Positions 44,886 through 54,092 of a stretch of DNA of 64,000 bases are shown here, piece after piece. Made by a program: the position numbers and the translations under genes. The stretch's first letter is position 1, and each line of letters starts with the position of its first letter. The notes under the pieces are model-generated. The model made no database searches. It worked only from the letters and a program-made list of their open reading frames with translations, and was not told the origin of the DNA. Source of the DNA: Bdellovibrionales bacterium RIFOXYC1_FULL_37_79 (GTDB lineage: Bacteria; Bdellovibrionota; Bacteriovoracia; Bacteriovoracales; Bacteriovoracaceae); contig MEQB01000042.1 of NCBI GenBank assembly GCA_001770015.1, forward strand, positions 96,352 to 160,351, read 5' to 3'.

Positions 44886-44975
44886 ATAGGTTGGTATTTG
44901 AAGCCTTAAAATCATGCCATAAGCTGCTATAAGTCATACTTTGCAGGGATGCATTTGGAGGGCAAAAGGATGGAC

Positions 44976-45034
44976 GTACCTGAAATTTTAGGATAGTTTC
45001 GATGAAACGGACTTGATCTAAAAAGGACAGGTAC
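44976..45034 (+). promoter_or_regulatory. Structured leader of the pantothenate/CoA operon
   Basis: GTACCTG (44976-44982) and CAGGTAC (45028-45034) are exact inverse complements enclosing a small hairpin GTTTC-GAT-GAAAC (44996-45008). The right arm ends 2 bp before the first gene's ATG, next to AAGGA, so closing this structure could hide the ribosome-binding site. No known riboswitch class was recognised. Confidence 0.35.
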
Positions 45035-45036
45035 CT

Positions 45037-45759
45037 ATGAAGAAGACTTTGTGCTATGGCATCATTGGCAACGGGCAAGTTGCCAAGCATATGATGCATT
45101 ATTTTTCTATACTGGGCATTCAATATATTAATTGGTCCAGGTCGGATCGAACTTCCTTAAGCGTCAAATTATCTGGCGCAGATGTGATGCTGATTTTAAT
45201 CAATGATTTGGCAATCGAACCTTTTTATCGAGATAATTTTTTTCTTCATAATAAAACTTGTGTACATTTTTCAGGGGCAATGAATGTTGATGAAGTTATT
45301 GGTGTGCATCCTCTTATGACTTTTGGCCTGGAGTTATATCCGTTTGAGGTTTATCAGAAAATTCCTTTTGTCATTGAAAAAGGTGGACGCAAATTTTGTG
45401 ATTTGTTTCCAGCTTTAATGAATCCTCACTATGAGATAGATAAGGGGCAAAAGGCCCTTTATCATGCCAAATGTGTGATGGCGTCTAATTTTTTGGTTTT
45501 AATTTTAAATAATTATTACGAATATTTAAAACAAACCATCGGGATACCCCTAAATGATGCCACGTTATTAATTGATACTACTCTTGCCAATGTCCGGTTA
45601 CTTGGAGTCAAGGCCCTGACCGGACCAATATCCAGGGGAGACCTGGGTACTGTTCAAAAAAATATTTCTGCGCTTAAGCTTAGTAGCGAAGATCAACTCT
45701 ATGAAAAATTTATCACTACTTATTTTCCAAGTCTAAAGGATGAATTATGTTCACGGTAA
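45037..45759 (+). CDS. DUF2520/Rossmann-like protein, candidate ketopantoate reductase
   Basis: 240 residues. The N-terminus GIIGNGQVAKHMMHYF (GxGxxx NAD(P)-binding fold) is followed by ADVMLILINDLAIEPFY, HFSGAMNVDEVIGVHPLMTFG and a helical C-terminal domain containing LTGPISRGDLGTVQKNI, the arrangement of Rossmann-like/DUF2520 proteins. It is first in an operon with panB and panC, exactly where panE (ketopantoate reductase) would be expected and is missing. A Francisella enzyme named PanG is known to replace PanE; I think it is related to this family but cannot check. It overlaps panB by 13 bp. Confidence 0.7.
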   Translation: MKKTLCYGIIGNGQVAKHMMHYFSILGIQYINWSRSDRTSLSVKLSGADVMLILINDLAIEPFYRDNFFLHNKTCVHFSGAMNVDEVIGVHPLMTFGLELYPFEVYQKIPFVIEKGGRKFCDLFPALMNPHYEIDKGQKALYHAKCVMASNFLVLILNNYYEYLKQTIGIPLNDATLLIDTTLANVRLLGVKALTGPISRGDLGTVQKNISALKLSSEDQLYEKFITTYFPSLKDELCSR

Positions 45760-46544
45760 ATGATTTTTTACAAAGTAAACTGAGTAAACAGAAAATTTCC
45801 ATGGTGACGGCCTATGACTACACCACTGCTAAAATCATTAATCAGTCATCAGTTGATTCAATCTTGGTAGGGGATAGTGTTTCTATGGTGGTGCATGGTT
45901 TTGAATCCACTTTGAATGCCACTGTTGAAATGATGAAAATGCATGTGGCTGCGGTAAAAAGAGGTGCTCCTTCTAAATTTATTATTGCGGATATGCCTTT
46001 TTTATCTTTTCGGAAAGGGATTAGCGTGGCGATGGAGGCGGTAGAACAACTTATGCAATCAGGCGGGTGTGCAGTTAAGATAGAAGGAGTAAGGGGGCAT
46101 GAGGAAATTATCAAACATATTGTGCAATCAGGAGTGCCGGTGGTTGGACATCTTGGTCTTACTCCCCAGTCGGTTCATTCGTTATCCGGCTATAAAGTTC
46201 AAGGAAAAAGTAAATCTTCTTATGAGCAGATTTTGGAGGATGCCGGTACACTGGAAGTGTTGGGTGTTTTTGCTTTAGTGCTTGAATGTGTACCTGAATG
46301 TCTGGGACAAGAGGTGACATCCCTTTTAAAAATCCCCACCATTGGTATAGGTGCTGGAAGCCAGGTGGATGGACAGGTTTTGGTGATTCAGGATTTGCTA
46401 GGAATGTCGAGCGGTCCGTATCCGAAATTTGTAAGACAGTATTTGCATGGATTTGATTTAACCCAAAAAGCACTGGATCAATTTCACGTTGAAGTTACCC
46501 AAGGAAGTTTTCCAAATAAAAATGAGAGTTATATTTATGAATGA
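45747..46544 (+). CDS. panB: 3-methyl-2-oxobutanoate hydroxymethyltransferase
   Basis: 265 residues, TIM-barrel PanB. Motifs: ISMVTAYDYTTAKI, ILVGDSVSMVVHG, the Mg-binding and catalytic region AVKIEGVRGHEE, VPVVGHLGLTPQS and GIGAGSQVDGQVLV (catalytic Glu replaced in alignment by the later conserved block). It adds a hydroxymethyl group from methylene-THF to 2-oxoisovalerate to give ketopantoate, the first committed step of pantothenate synthesis. It overlaps the neighbouring genes by 13 and 8 bp. Confidence 0.94.
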   Translation: MFTVNDFLQSKLSKQKISMVTAYDYTTAKIINQSSVDSILVGDSVSMVVHGFESTLNATVEMMKMHVAAVKRGAPSKFIIADMPFLSFRKGISVAMEAVEQLMQSGGCAVKIEGVRGHEEIIKHIVQSGVPVVGHLGLTPQSVHSLSGYKVQGKSKSSYEQILEDAGTLEVLGVFALVLECVPECLGQEVTSLLKIPTIGIGAGSQVDGQVLVIQDLLGMSSGPYPKFVRQYLHGFDLTQKALDQFHVEVTQGSFPNKNESYIYE

Positions 46545-47304
46545 TTTGAAAGTATTTAAGGATATGACAGTATGGAGAAAATACAGGGAAACGCTTGGTC
46601 AAAAGATTGAGTTGGGCCTGGTCCCTACCATGGGAGCCTTACATGAAGGTCATCTTTCATTAATCCGTAAAAGTATCAGTGAAAATGAAAAAACCATTGT
46701 CAGTATCTACGTTAACCCAACTCAATTTAATGATAAAAACGATTTTAAAAATTATCCTGTTGATTTGGACCAAGATTTGGATATGTTGAAAAACCTGGGT
46801 GTGGATTATGTGATTAACCCTGTCTATGAACAAATGTACCCTGATAATTATCGTTTCAGGCTAACGGAAAATAATTTTTCCAAACTTTTTTGTGGAAAAG
46901 ACCGACCAGGGCATTTTGATGGGGTTTTAACCATCGTGATGAAGCTTTTTAATATGGTTAAACCCACACGAGCGTACTTTGGTGAAAAGGATTTTCAACA
47001 ACTCACTCTCATTAAAGATATGGTGGAAAGTTTTTTTATGGACGTTTACATTGTTTCGCTTCCTACCCTGAGAGAGCATGATGGACTGGCCATGAGTTCT
47101 AGAAACGTGCTTTTAAATGAAATAGATAGAAAATTGGCTCCTTGGTTTAATAAAATTCTAAAAATGAATATCAGTGCTGATGAGGCAAAAAAAAGATTGG
47201 AAGAAAATGGATTTGCGGTTGACTACGTCGAAGATTATAACAACCGACGTTTAGCTGCCGTGAGACTTGGAAAAGTGAGGTTGATTGACAATGAAAAAAT
47301 CTAA
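46537..47304 (+). CDS. panC: Pantothenate synthetase (pantoate-beta-alanine ligase)
   Basis: 255 residues from ATG 46537 (GAGAG upstream); an earlier frame start would add 16 residues within panB. Signature elements: LGLVPTMGALHEGHLSLI with the HxGH nucleotide-binding motif, VYVNPTQFN-type IYVNPTQF, FCGKDRPGHFDGV, FGEKDFQQL and MSSRN. It joins pantoate and beta-alanine using ATP. The C-terminal domain is a little shorter than the usual 280 residues. panD, the beta-alanine source, is not in this window. Confidence 0.94.
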   Translation: MNDLKVFKDMTVWRKYRETLGQKIELGLVPTMGALHEGHLSLIRKSISENEKTIVSIYVNPTQFNDKNDFKNYPVDLDQDLDMLKNLGVDYVINPVYEQMYPDNYRFRLTENNFSKLFCGKDRPGHFDGVLTIVMKLFNMVKPTRAYFGEKDFQQLTLIKDMVESFFMDVYIVSLPTLREHDGLAMSSRNVLLNEIDRKLAPWFNKILKMNISADEAKKRLEENGFAVDYVEDYNNRRLAAVRLGKVRLIDNEKI

Positions 47305-47839
47305 AATACTTATCAAGTTAACTGGATCTATTGCTTGCTACAAGGCCTGTTATGTAATCTCTCATCTGGTGCAACAGGGGCATGAGGTTTATCCGGTAGT
47401 TTCAAAAAGTGCTTTGGAATTTATCGGTCTTGCCACGCTAGAGGGGCTTACGAGAAGACCAGTTTATCACGATATGTGGGAGAGAAAAAAAGCTCTGGAA
47501 CATATTGAGCTAATCAGATCCGTGGATCTGGCCATTATTTGTCCGGCCACTGCCAATATAATTAACAAACTGGCTGCTGGCATCGGTGATGAGGTGGTCT
47601 CGACATTGTTTTTGGCCCATGATTTTAAAATTCCTTATTTGATTGCTCCAGCCATGAATATGAATATGTTTAATCATCCGGCCACGCAAAAATCCCTGGG
47701 AATATTAAAAGAGTGGGGAGTGAGGATACTAGACACAGATTGTGGCCATCAGGCATGTGGGGATATTGGTCCTGGAAGGCTGATGGAGCCTTTGCAAATA
47801 GTGGAAATAATCAATAAGGAATTAAAGAGCGGAGTATGA
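47291..47839 (+). CDS. coaC: Phosphopantothenoylcysteine decarboxylase (stand-alone CoaC)
   Basis: 182 residues, an HFCD-family flavoprotein corresponding to the N-terminal half of CoaBC. ILIKLTGSIACYKACYVISHL binds FMN; the active-site histidine is in LEHIELIRSVDLAIICPATAN; PAMNMNMF and the substrate-recognition flap HQACGDIGPGRL are present. It decarboxylates 4'-phosphopantothenoylcysteine. ATG 47291 is chosen over TTG 47285; both lie after GTGAGG. It overlaps panC by 14 bp and coaB by 4 bp. In most bacteria the two activities are fused. Confidence 0.88.
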   Translation: MKKSKILIKLTGSIACYKACYVISHLVQQGHEVYPVVSKSALEFIGLATLEGLTRRPVYHDMWERKKALEHIELIRSVDLAIICPATANIINKLAAGIGDEVVSTLFLAHDFKIPYLIAPAMNMNMFNHPATQKSLGILKEWGVRILDTDCGHQACGDIGPGRLMEPLQIVEIINKELKSGV

Positions 47840-48501
47840 AAGTATTAATTACCGCAGGTGGCACCAGAGAGCCCATCGATGAAGTTCGTTATATTACTAA
47901 TTTTTCCACAGGGAAAACCGGGGCGGGGCTGGCGGATATTTTCAGCGATGATCGTTGGGAAGTGACCTATCTTTGCTCACCGGGTGCGGCTATTCCCAAG
48001 GGCAAGGTGAATCTTTTTGAATATATAACCTTTGATGATCTTAATAATCAATTGGAAAAAAAATTAAGCGAAGAATTTTATGATGCCATTATTCATGCCA
48101 GTGCGGTGAGTGATTATAGGATTGATACCATCATTACCGATAATGAAGTGTGGAAAAGTGTCCCTAATAAAAAAATATCTTCAGAATGTGAGCTTACTGT
48201 AAAATTTAAAAAAAATTCCAAGATTATTTCTTTTTTAAAGGAATATTCATTAAACAAGAAAATTAAAATAATTGGATTTAAGCTGACTAATACTTCGGAT
48301 GAGACGTTAAGATTTCAAAAAATCAAAAAAGTAAGCGAATATCCGGGAGTTGATCTGGTCGTTCATAATGATCTGGGCGATATGCTAAAGGGAAAACGTA
48401 TATTTAAAATTTTTCAAAACATGAATTTAATCTGCACGGTGGATTCCATAAATGAACTGGGCGTTTCATTAAATTCGTTATTAAGAAAGGAAATTTTGTG
48501 A
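47836..48501 (+). CDS. coaB: Phosphopantothenate-cysteine ligase (stand-alone CoaB)
   Basis: 221 residues, the C-terminal half of a typical Coa[31 protein letters not shown] is the diagnostic N-terminus; HASAVSDYR and the KI(S/K)S loop lysine follow. It couples cysteine to 4'-phosphopantothenate, usually with CTP. Order in the operon is coaC then coaB, the same order as the two domains of the fusion, with a 4-bp overlap (ATGA), so a single frameshift or stop would separate or join them. Confidence 0.88.
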   Translation: MKVLITAGGTREPIDEVRYITNFSTGKTGAGLADIFSDDRWEVTYLCSPGAAIPKGKVNLFEYITFDDLNNQLEKKLSEEFYDAIIHASAVSDYRIDTIITDNEVWKSVPNKKISSECELTVKFKKNSKIISFLKEYSLNKKIKIIGFKLTNTSDETLRFQKIKKVSEYPGVDLVVHNDLGDMLKGKRIFKIFQNMNLICTVDSINELGVSLNSLLRKEIL

Positions 48502-49268
48502 TTTTAGCAATGGATGTAGGTAATACTCAAATCTATGGTGGAGTCTTTGACGATGATAAAATTTTGTTCAGATTCAGAAAAAGTTCCAAATCAGGGGCAA
48601 CTTCGGATGAAGTCGGGGTTTTCTTAAAAGGTCTATTGAGGGAAAATGATATTGATTTTAAAAAAATTAAACATGTAGCGATTTGTACAGTGGTTCCCGA
48701 TGCTCTTCATTCTTTAAAAAATTGTTCGCTTAAATATTTTAATATTGAACCATTTATTCTAGGTCCAGGGGTAAAAACCGGTTTAAATATCAAATATAAA
48801 AATCCCTTGGAGGTTGGGGCGGACCGAATCGCAAATGCCGTGGCCGGAGTTCATTTGCATCCGGATAAAAATCTGATCATCGTGGATTTTGGTACTGCTA
48901 ATACCTTTTGTGCAATCTCTAAAAATAAAGAATATCTAGGCGGCGTTATTACTCCTGGCCTTAAAATTTCATCAGAAGCGCTTTCATCTAAAACGGCGAA
49001 GCTTCCTATTGTTGAGATAAAGGTCGTGGAGCGTGCGCTTTCAAAAACCACCGTTGAGAGTATTCAAGCAGGATTGTACTTTGGAAATCTTTTTATTATC
49101 AGGGAGATGGTCGCTAAAATTAAACAGGAGTGTTTTCCTGGCGAAGATATTAAAGTGATTGGTACTGGCGGGTTTTCCAGGTTGTATGAAAAGGAAAATG
49201 TCTTCAATGAAATAAACGGGGATCTGGTATTAATTGGATTAATGTTGGCCTTGAAAATTAACACCTAA
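48498..49268 (+). CDS. coaX: Type III pantothenate kinase
   Basis: 256 residues of the ASKHA fold. Family motifs: [44 protein letters not shown] (phosphate-binding and catalytic Asp), GGVITPGL and IGTGGFSR. CoaX phosphorylates pantothenate, needs a monovalent cation, and resists feedback inhibition by CoA. Its start overlaps coaB by 4 bp and its stop overlaps the convergent nadE by 4 bp. With panB, panC, coaC and coaB the operon covers most steps from ketoisovalerate to 4'-phosphopantetheine. Confidence 0.94.
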   Translation: MILAMDVGNTQIYGGVFDDDKILFRFRKSSKSGATSDEVGVFLKGLLRENDIDFKKIKHVAICTVVPDALHSLKNCSLKYFNIEPFILGPGVKTGLNIKYKNPLEVGADRIANAVAGVHLHPDKNLIIVDFGTANTFCAISKNKEYLGGVITPGLKISSEALSSKTAKLPIVEIKVVERALSKTTVESIQAGLYFGNLFIIREMVAKIKQECFPGEDIKVIGTGGFSRLYEKENVFNEINGDLVLIGLMLALKINT

Positions 49269-51019
49269 ACATCAGAATAAAATGCCCCATCCTTGGCTAC
49301 AGGTACGCGGTATCCAAAACCAAAACTTTTAGGTTTGATTTTTATTATAGGACAAAATTGTGATCTTTTATATTCCGAATTCATATAGAGTTTATATACA
49401 GATAAAACATGATGGGCCGAAAGTCCCATCTCGATCATTTGGTAGGCGGTGAACCGATAACTTAAAATGCCTTCCAATATTACGTCTAGAATATCATAAG
49501 GTGGCAGAGAATCCGTATCTTTTTGATTATCCCTAAGCTCGGCGGTAGGTGGTCTTTGGATGGCCTCAAGTGGGATAATATTATGGTGTGCTTTATTTAT
49601 GTACTGAGCCAGCATATATACTTCGCTTTTATAAACGTCCCCCAGCAGGCTGATGGCACCGACACTGTCACCATAGATGGTGGAATATCCAACCGCAATT
49701 TCCGATTTATTGGAGGTGTTGATGGCAATTGCATTGGTTTGATTTGCACGGGCCAAAAGTAGGGTGCTTCTGAGGCGACTTTGGATATTTTCGTCAGCTA
49801 AACCTTGTAAATCCTGGTTCAGGTGTTTGGTAAATAATGATTTGCATGTGGCTTTTACATCTTCGATTGGAAGAATGTAAAAAGGAATTTTTAAATTTTG
49901 ACATAACTGTTTTGAAATAATTAAACTCAGTTCGCCGGAAAATTTGCTAGGCATGTAAATGGCCTCTAGATTTTGAGTTTTTGTAAGATGCAATTTTAAG
50001 ATAGTCAAAACCAGGCAGGAATCTATTCCACCGGAGAGGGCCACCAGAAATTTGTTAAAACCACATTTCCTGGCATATTCATTTACTCCAAAGCCGAGGG
50101 CTTCAATGGCTTCCAAGCATTCGTGGTCGGTCAATGGTTTTAAATGAGGCAATTTTTTTGAGTTGGTAATAATATTGGGTACGAAAAGGCTTTCCCATGT
50201 TGTGGTGACTTTGTCATTATCAATATTTTGGTAAGTGGTTTTTTTAAAGGTCGAAAGATCAATGGCAACACAATCTTTTTTGAAGCGATTAAGTTTAGTT
50301 AGAATGTTATTACCGTTAACCGCAAAACTTTGTCCATCAAATAAAACTTCATCTTCACCACCGACTCGGTTGACGTAAAAAAAAGGTGCTTTTAATAAGT
50401 GGGAAATTTCTTGGGCACGCATGATCCGTTTATCCTGTTTTCTAAGATCATAAGGGCTGGCAGATAGGTTGATAACCAGGTCAAATGGCTGACCTGTCTT
50501 TTTAAGTTCGGTGGTCGGGTCCAATTCGTAACTGGCGTTTGGCCACATATCCTCGCAAATCATCAGGGCAATATTTTTATTATTGAAGAGATAAATACCG
50601 ACAGTTTTACCTGGATCAAAATATTTTTTTTCATCAAAAATATCATAATTAGGTAGCAGCATCTTGGTATAAATATCTCTAAGTTCCTCTCCTGGTTTTA
50701 GCAGGTAGATAACATTTTCAATTTTTTTAGGCAAATGATCTTGGGTCAGGGTATATTTAATCCCTCCCATCAAAAAAATAATATTTTCATCTTTGGGTAG
50801 TGCCTGCGCCCAAGTGGAAATGGCTTGCAAATGTTTTTGATAGCTCGTTATGAAGGAGTAGTTTAAACAAAGATCCATAAGTGGGTAGCCACACAGAAAA
50901 GATTCCGGGAATAAGTGGATTCCTTGAACAGGTTGGTGGGTATAAACATCAAAAATATAATTTTGTATATCTTGGAAGCAAGCAATGGTTTGATGGGTTT
51001 GGTGTAGATGAATTTTCAT
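49265..51019 (-). CDS. nadE: Glutamine-dependent NAD+ synthetase
   Basis: 584 residues in two domains. The N-terminal nitrilase-type glutaminase (about 1-270) has catalytic Glu in HLFPESFL, Lys in YTKMLLP and Cys in MICEDMW. The C-terminal ammonia-dependent synthetase carries the PP-loop [35 protein letters not shown] and the KxxQ-type C-terminus. It amidates nicotinic acid adenine dinucleotide to NAD+. The gene is 18 bp after the cysteine-repeat protein gene and converges on the CoA operon, bringing two cofactor pathways together. Confidence 0.94.
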   Translation of the reverse strand: MKIHLHQTHQTIACFQDIQNYIFDVYTHQPVQGIHLFPESFLCGYPLMDLCLNYSFITSYQKHLQAISTWAQALPKDENIIFLMGGIKYTLTQDHLPKKIENVIYLLKPGEELRDIYTKMLLPNYDIFDEKKYFDPGKTVGIYLFNNKNIALMICEDMWPNASYELDPTTELKKTGQPFDLVINLSASPYDLRKQDKRIMRAQEISHLLKAPFFYVNRVGGEDEVLFDGQSFAVNGNNILTKLNRFKKDCVAIDLSTFKKTTYQNIDNDKVTTTWESLFVPNIITNSKKLPHLKPLTDHECLEAIEALGFGVNEYARKCGFNKFLVALSGGIDSCLVLTILKLHLTKTQNLEAIYMPSKFSGELSLIISKQLCQNLKIPFYILPIEDVKATCKSLFTKHLNQDLQGLADENIQSRLRSTLLLARANQTNAIAINTSNKSEIAVGYSTIYGDSVGAISLLGDVYKSEVYMLAQYINKAHHNIIPLEAIQRPPTAELRDNQKDTDSLPPYDILDVILEGILSYRFTAYQMIEMGLSAHHVLSVYKLYMNSEYKRSQFCPIIKIKPKSFGFGYRVPVAKDGAFYSDV

Positions 51020-51037
51020 AATTTTTTATAACTCTTT

Positions 51038-52375
51038 CTATTTAGAGCGGCAACTTTTAATTAATTGATTGAGTAAAGTGGCTGCTTCCAAATTATTATG
51101 GTCAGGGTCGAGTATCGGCTTATTGGATGGAATGTGTAAGGCTGTTGTTAAACAAACTATGTCCTGGTTGCTAAATGTCAGACTGTGATTTTTTGGTTCT
51201 AAACAAAAAAGTCCAATCAGATGTGTTATTTCAAGAGTGGCCAGGTTGGATTTGCATTGAAAGTAGGCGGGGGAATTTAGATGCTTGAGAAAAAGAGGAT
51301 TGGAACATTTGTTGAGTAGATCGCTTTGCCCCAGGCCTTTGATTTCCTCCATACATGTAATAAATTCTCGTTTGCTCTTAATCGTGATAAATTTTTGGTT
51401 AAGACAATAAGTATCTAAATTGTTTTTTTCAAAAACACCAAATTCCTGGGTACACAAAAGAAATGCAGGAGAGTTGATTTTTTTTAAAGTGGTTATCTGG
51501 GTGCATTTGGAAATAACGTCATTGGCTTCGAGTTTGGTAAGTGTTGCAAAGCACTGGTCGTATTCCTGAGAGTTGATGATCTCGGCTTGTAAAGGATTAG
51601 TGCAGATTTCCATGGGTTGTGAAACGTAAGCAGCTTGCAGCTTGTCGATACAGGGGATAAAGCTGCTGCTTAAAATTTGTTTGACCAGTTTTAAATTGGT
51701 ACATCGGTAAGTTAACAGGTCATATATGTTTATTTGTTTTAGCTTTTCCACGCAGAGATCAAAGTCTGGTGAGTTCATTATTTTTAGATATTCAGGCTGG
51801 GAGCAAGTCTCGATGGCATCTTTGGCGTCGTGGAGTTCATTTTTGATTTTTAGGCATTTGTTAAAATCATCCCTGGCAAGCAGGTGAATATAATTTTTAT
51901 TCATGCATCGGTTAATTAGATTTTTATTATCTTTAAACTGACCCATTAATGCCAGGCAGTTGGTAAATGCTGGTGTAATAACCATATTTTTTTTAACGGG
52001 ATCGAGGCAAATAGCGGCAATATTAAGAGGATAGGATTTTCCGGTTGAAATAAGATTGGTAATACATTGGTTAAAATCGTTTTGGATCACCTCTTGGCGC
52101 AATTTTTTAGTGGCGCAATTTGTGAAATAACTATTTCCCATAGTGAGTGGGGTGATCGCATTTAATGTTTTGACACAGTGTCGGTAGGCAGGCAAATCTT
52201 CTTCTAACGATTTTTTAATCTGCTGGTTTTTACAAAATAATGGGAAGTCGTGGACCCCCCTTAGGTTACTATCTTTAAAAAACTGTAGGCAAGTGTCAAC
52301 AGGTAGCGGCACTTCGGAAAAAGCAATTTGGATTAAGTTAAGATAAAGACATAGAAACCATTTTATTCTAGGCAT
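51038..52375 (-). CDS. Secreted protein with tandem two-cysteine repeats
   Basis: 445 residues from ATG 52375; a longer frame starts at 52456 but this start gives a proper signal peptide (MPRIKWFLCLYLNLIQIAFS). The mature chain consists of about nine degenerate repeats of 33-36 residues with two cysteines each. The consensus is (N-S-P)-x-(F/Y)-x-x-C-x3-L-x-x-(L)-x4-(D/L)-I-x-x-C-x5-L-K-x-(I). Examples are NSPDFDLCVEKL, NSPAFLLCTQEF and NSPAYFQCKSNL. The even number and spacing suggest stacked disulfide-bonded helical hairpins in the periplasm. I do not recognise the family; Sel1 and TPR repeats differ. Confidence 0.65.
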   Translation of the reverse strand: MPRIKWFLCLYLNLIQIAFSEVPLPVDTCLQFFKDSNLRGVHDFPLFCKNQQIKKSLEEDLPAYRHCVKTLNAITPLTMGNSYFTNCATKKLRQEVIQNDFNQCITNLISTGKSYPLNIAAICLDPVKKNMVITPAFTNCLALMGQFKDNKNLINRCMNKNYIHLLARDDFNKCLKIKNELHDAKDAIETCSQPEYLKIMNSPDFDLCVEKLKQINIYDLLTYRCTNLKLVKQILSSSFIPCIDKLQAAYVSQPMEICTNPLQAEIINSQEYDQCFATLTKLEANDVISKCTQITTLKKINSPAFLLCTQEFGVFEKNNLDTYCLNQKFITIKSKREFITCMEEIKGLGQSDLLNKCSNPLFLKHLNSPAYFQCKSNLATLEITHLIGLFCLEPKNHSLTFSNQDIVCLTTALHIPSNKPILDPDHNNLEAATLLNQLIKSCRSK

Positions 52376-52457
52376 AAAAAGAGCTGCTCCTAACGTACTT
52401 ATAATACTAGCAAAGATGTTATTAATAATCAAAAAGCTTCCGCTATTTTGAAACACG

Positions 52458-52504
52458 AATATTACCCGGGTAATATTGACAAACTAATTAAACCCGGGTA
52501 AAAT
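52458..52504 (+). promoter_or_regulatory. Promoter with two ACCCGGGT operator boxes
   Basis: TTGACA (52476-52481), a 17-bp spacer and TAAAAT (52499-52504) form a near-consensus promoter. A perfect 20-bp palindrome (AATATTACCC plus its inverse complement, 52458-52477) overlaps the -35 box. A second box, ACCCGGGT (52492-52499), fills the end of the spacer and touches the -10. The centres are 28 bp apart, close to three helical turns, so two dimers could bind one face of the DNA and block transcription of the DUF2239 gene. Confidence 0.75.
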
Positions 52505-52535
52505 TAGAAGAGGTTATTGTTTATGAGGAGGGAGA

Positions 52536-53138
52536 GTGGAGCAACGGATGTACACAGCATTTGAAAATAAATTGATTATTGCCAAGGGAAATATCGAAGA
52601 GGTTGTTTTGACAATTAAAAAGCGTATTGGTTTAAGTAACCATACCATGGCACTTATTTTTGATGATGAGTTAGGTCGAACCATTGATATTGATTTTAGT
52701 GGCACTATCGAGGATGTACGACAAAGGCTTTTGGTTTTTGTCCCAAAAGAAACGAAGGAAACTCTTCCTGGTCCTGGTCGACCTAAATTGGGGGTGATTT
52801 CCCGGGAAGTTTCTTTGCTACCTCAGCACTGGGAATGGCTGGCCTTGCAAAGAGGAGGAGCTTCCGTGACCCTTAGAAAACTAGTGGAAACCGCCAAACA
52901 TAATAATCCTTTTCATGGTCAGCCACGCTTTTATCAAGATGCAGTTTCGCAATTTATGAGCGTGATCGCAGGTGATTTACCCAATTATGAAGAGGCCATG
53001 CGTATGTTATATCGAAAAGATAAGCTGAATTTTTTTGCTCAGATTAAAAGTTGGCCGGAAGATGTTAGATTACATCTGAAAAAAATGGTCACACCCATTT
53101 TTGTGCCTGATAAACAAAAGAAGAAAAAATTGATATAG
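52536..53138 (+). CDS. DUF2239 family protein
   Basis: 200 residues. The block GPGRPKLGVISREVSLLPQHWEWLALQRGGASVTLRKLVE (about residues 79-118) is the hallmark of DUF2239. The R-P-K-L and Q-H-W-E-W elements plus a following helix look like a ribbon-helix-helix-like or AT-hook-plus-helix DNA-binding part, which would allow autoregulation through the two operator boxes upstream. The start is GTG 52536 with GGAGG 4 bp upstream; ATG 52548, which has GGAG upstream and fits the family's M-Y-T-A-F start, is a good alternative. Function unknown. Confidence 0.75.
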   Translation: MEQRMYTAFENKLIIAKGNIEEVVLTIKKRIGLSNHTMALIFDDELGRTIDIDFSGTIEDVRQRLLVFVPKETKETLPGPGRPKLGVISREVSLLPQHWEWLALQRGGASVTLRKLVETAKHNNPFHGQPRFYQDAVSQFMSVIAGDLPNYEEAMRMLYRKDKLNFFAQIKSWPEDVRLHLKKMVTPIFVPDKQKKKKLI

Positions 53139-53180
53139 ATCGTTTACAAAAGAAGCGGTGTGTTGATATAAGCTCCCCGT

Positions 53181-53213
53181 AAGAGGAGTTTGCTTCAGGT
53201 TTCAACTCTTTTT
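53181..53213 (+). terminator. Probable terminator after the DUF2239 gene
   Basis: AAGAGGAGTT (53181-53190) can pair with AACTCTTTTT (53204-53213) in a 10-bp stem with two G-U pairs, loop of 13 nt, T-rich 3' side. Modest strength. Confidence 0.4.
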
Positions 53214-53252
53214 TACTATTATAAAAAAAAATTTACTGAACAGGAGTGCTAA

Positions 53253-54092
53253 ATGAAGAAATTAATTTGGGGAATGATTATTTTTGCCTCGCTATCTTCT
53301 TTTGCCAATAGCAAAACATTTACCTATGATTTTTCTGCAGGAGAAAGTGACTACGGTTTTGAAGGACTTTTTCGTGATATTCCAAACACACAATATGAAA
53401 ACTATATGAATATTAAAGCTGCTGGCGGAGATCTGGGCCCGGTTCCACCAGATACTATAAATATGCTTGCCACCCAAGCGGAAGCATCTCACTGGTTTAT
53501 GAATGCTGGCATTCATAAAGTTCCGGATGTTGAGGGGGAAGTGTATGGGTATTTGTTACAAGGAGTTAATCGTTCCGACGATATGGATAAGTATATGGTG
53601 AAAAAGTTTGGTCCCCAAGAAGGTCTACTTCCAAATACTGATTATGAGATTGTGGTTCTTGAAGCAGATATAGCCGCTAATGATCGTATCGGTGCCTACG
53701 GTCCAGGTGGGGCTGAAGCTCGAAATTTGGATGTCGTCTTGATGAATAAAGATCCCTATCCGTATGTTGTCGATAGTAATAATCATGTAAGATTTTCGGA
53801 TGGTAACAGCCCTTTAAATAAGGATCTAAGTCAAGATGGATTAAGCGGAACAGGGGTTTGCCAAATCAAAGGAACTTTTGGCCTGATTCCGGGATTTCCA
53901 ATGTGCCCACCAAGCGGAAGGATCCCGTATGTTATCGTGGATCGTCCGAAGCCTACCAAGAAATTACATGTGAAAACGGATGATCAAGGATTTTTTTGGC
54001 TTTTACTGGGAGGACATTCTGGCCATGAAAGCTTGGATGAGTTTTTCATGATCAAGCTTGTACTTTCTATTGATGGTGAGTTTGCCAATTAG
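53253..54092 (+). CDS. Secreted protein, unknown function
   Basis: 279 residues with a signal peptide (MKKLIWGMIIFASLSSFA, residue 18). The mature part is beta-rich with conserved-looking stretches GAYGPGGAEARNLDVVLMNKDPYPYVVD and GFFWLLLGGHSGHESLDEF near the end, and two cysteines (GVCQIK, PMCPPSG). The start has ACAGGAG 7 bp upstream. No known family. The 3' 90 bp overlap a broken lipoprotein gene on the other strand. Confidence 0.6.
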   Translation: MKKLIWGMIIFASLSSFANSKTFTYDFSAGESDYGFEGLFRDIPNTQYENYMNIKAAGGDLGPVPPDTINMLATQAEASHWFMNAGIHKVPDVEGEVYGYLLQGVNRSDDMDKYMVKKFGPQEGLLPNTDYEIVVLEADIAANDRIGAYGPGGAEARNLDVVLMNKDPYPYVVDSNNHVRFSDGNSPLNKDLSQDGLSGTGVCQIKGTFGLIPGFPMCPPSGRIPYVIVDRPKPTKKLHVKTDDQGFFWLLLGGHSGHESLDEFFMIKLVLSIDGEFAN

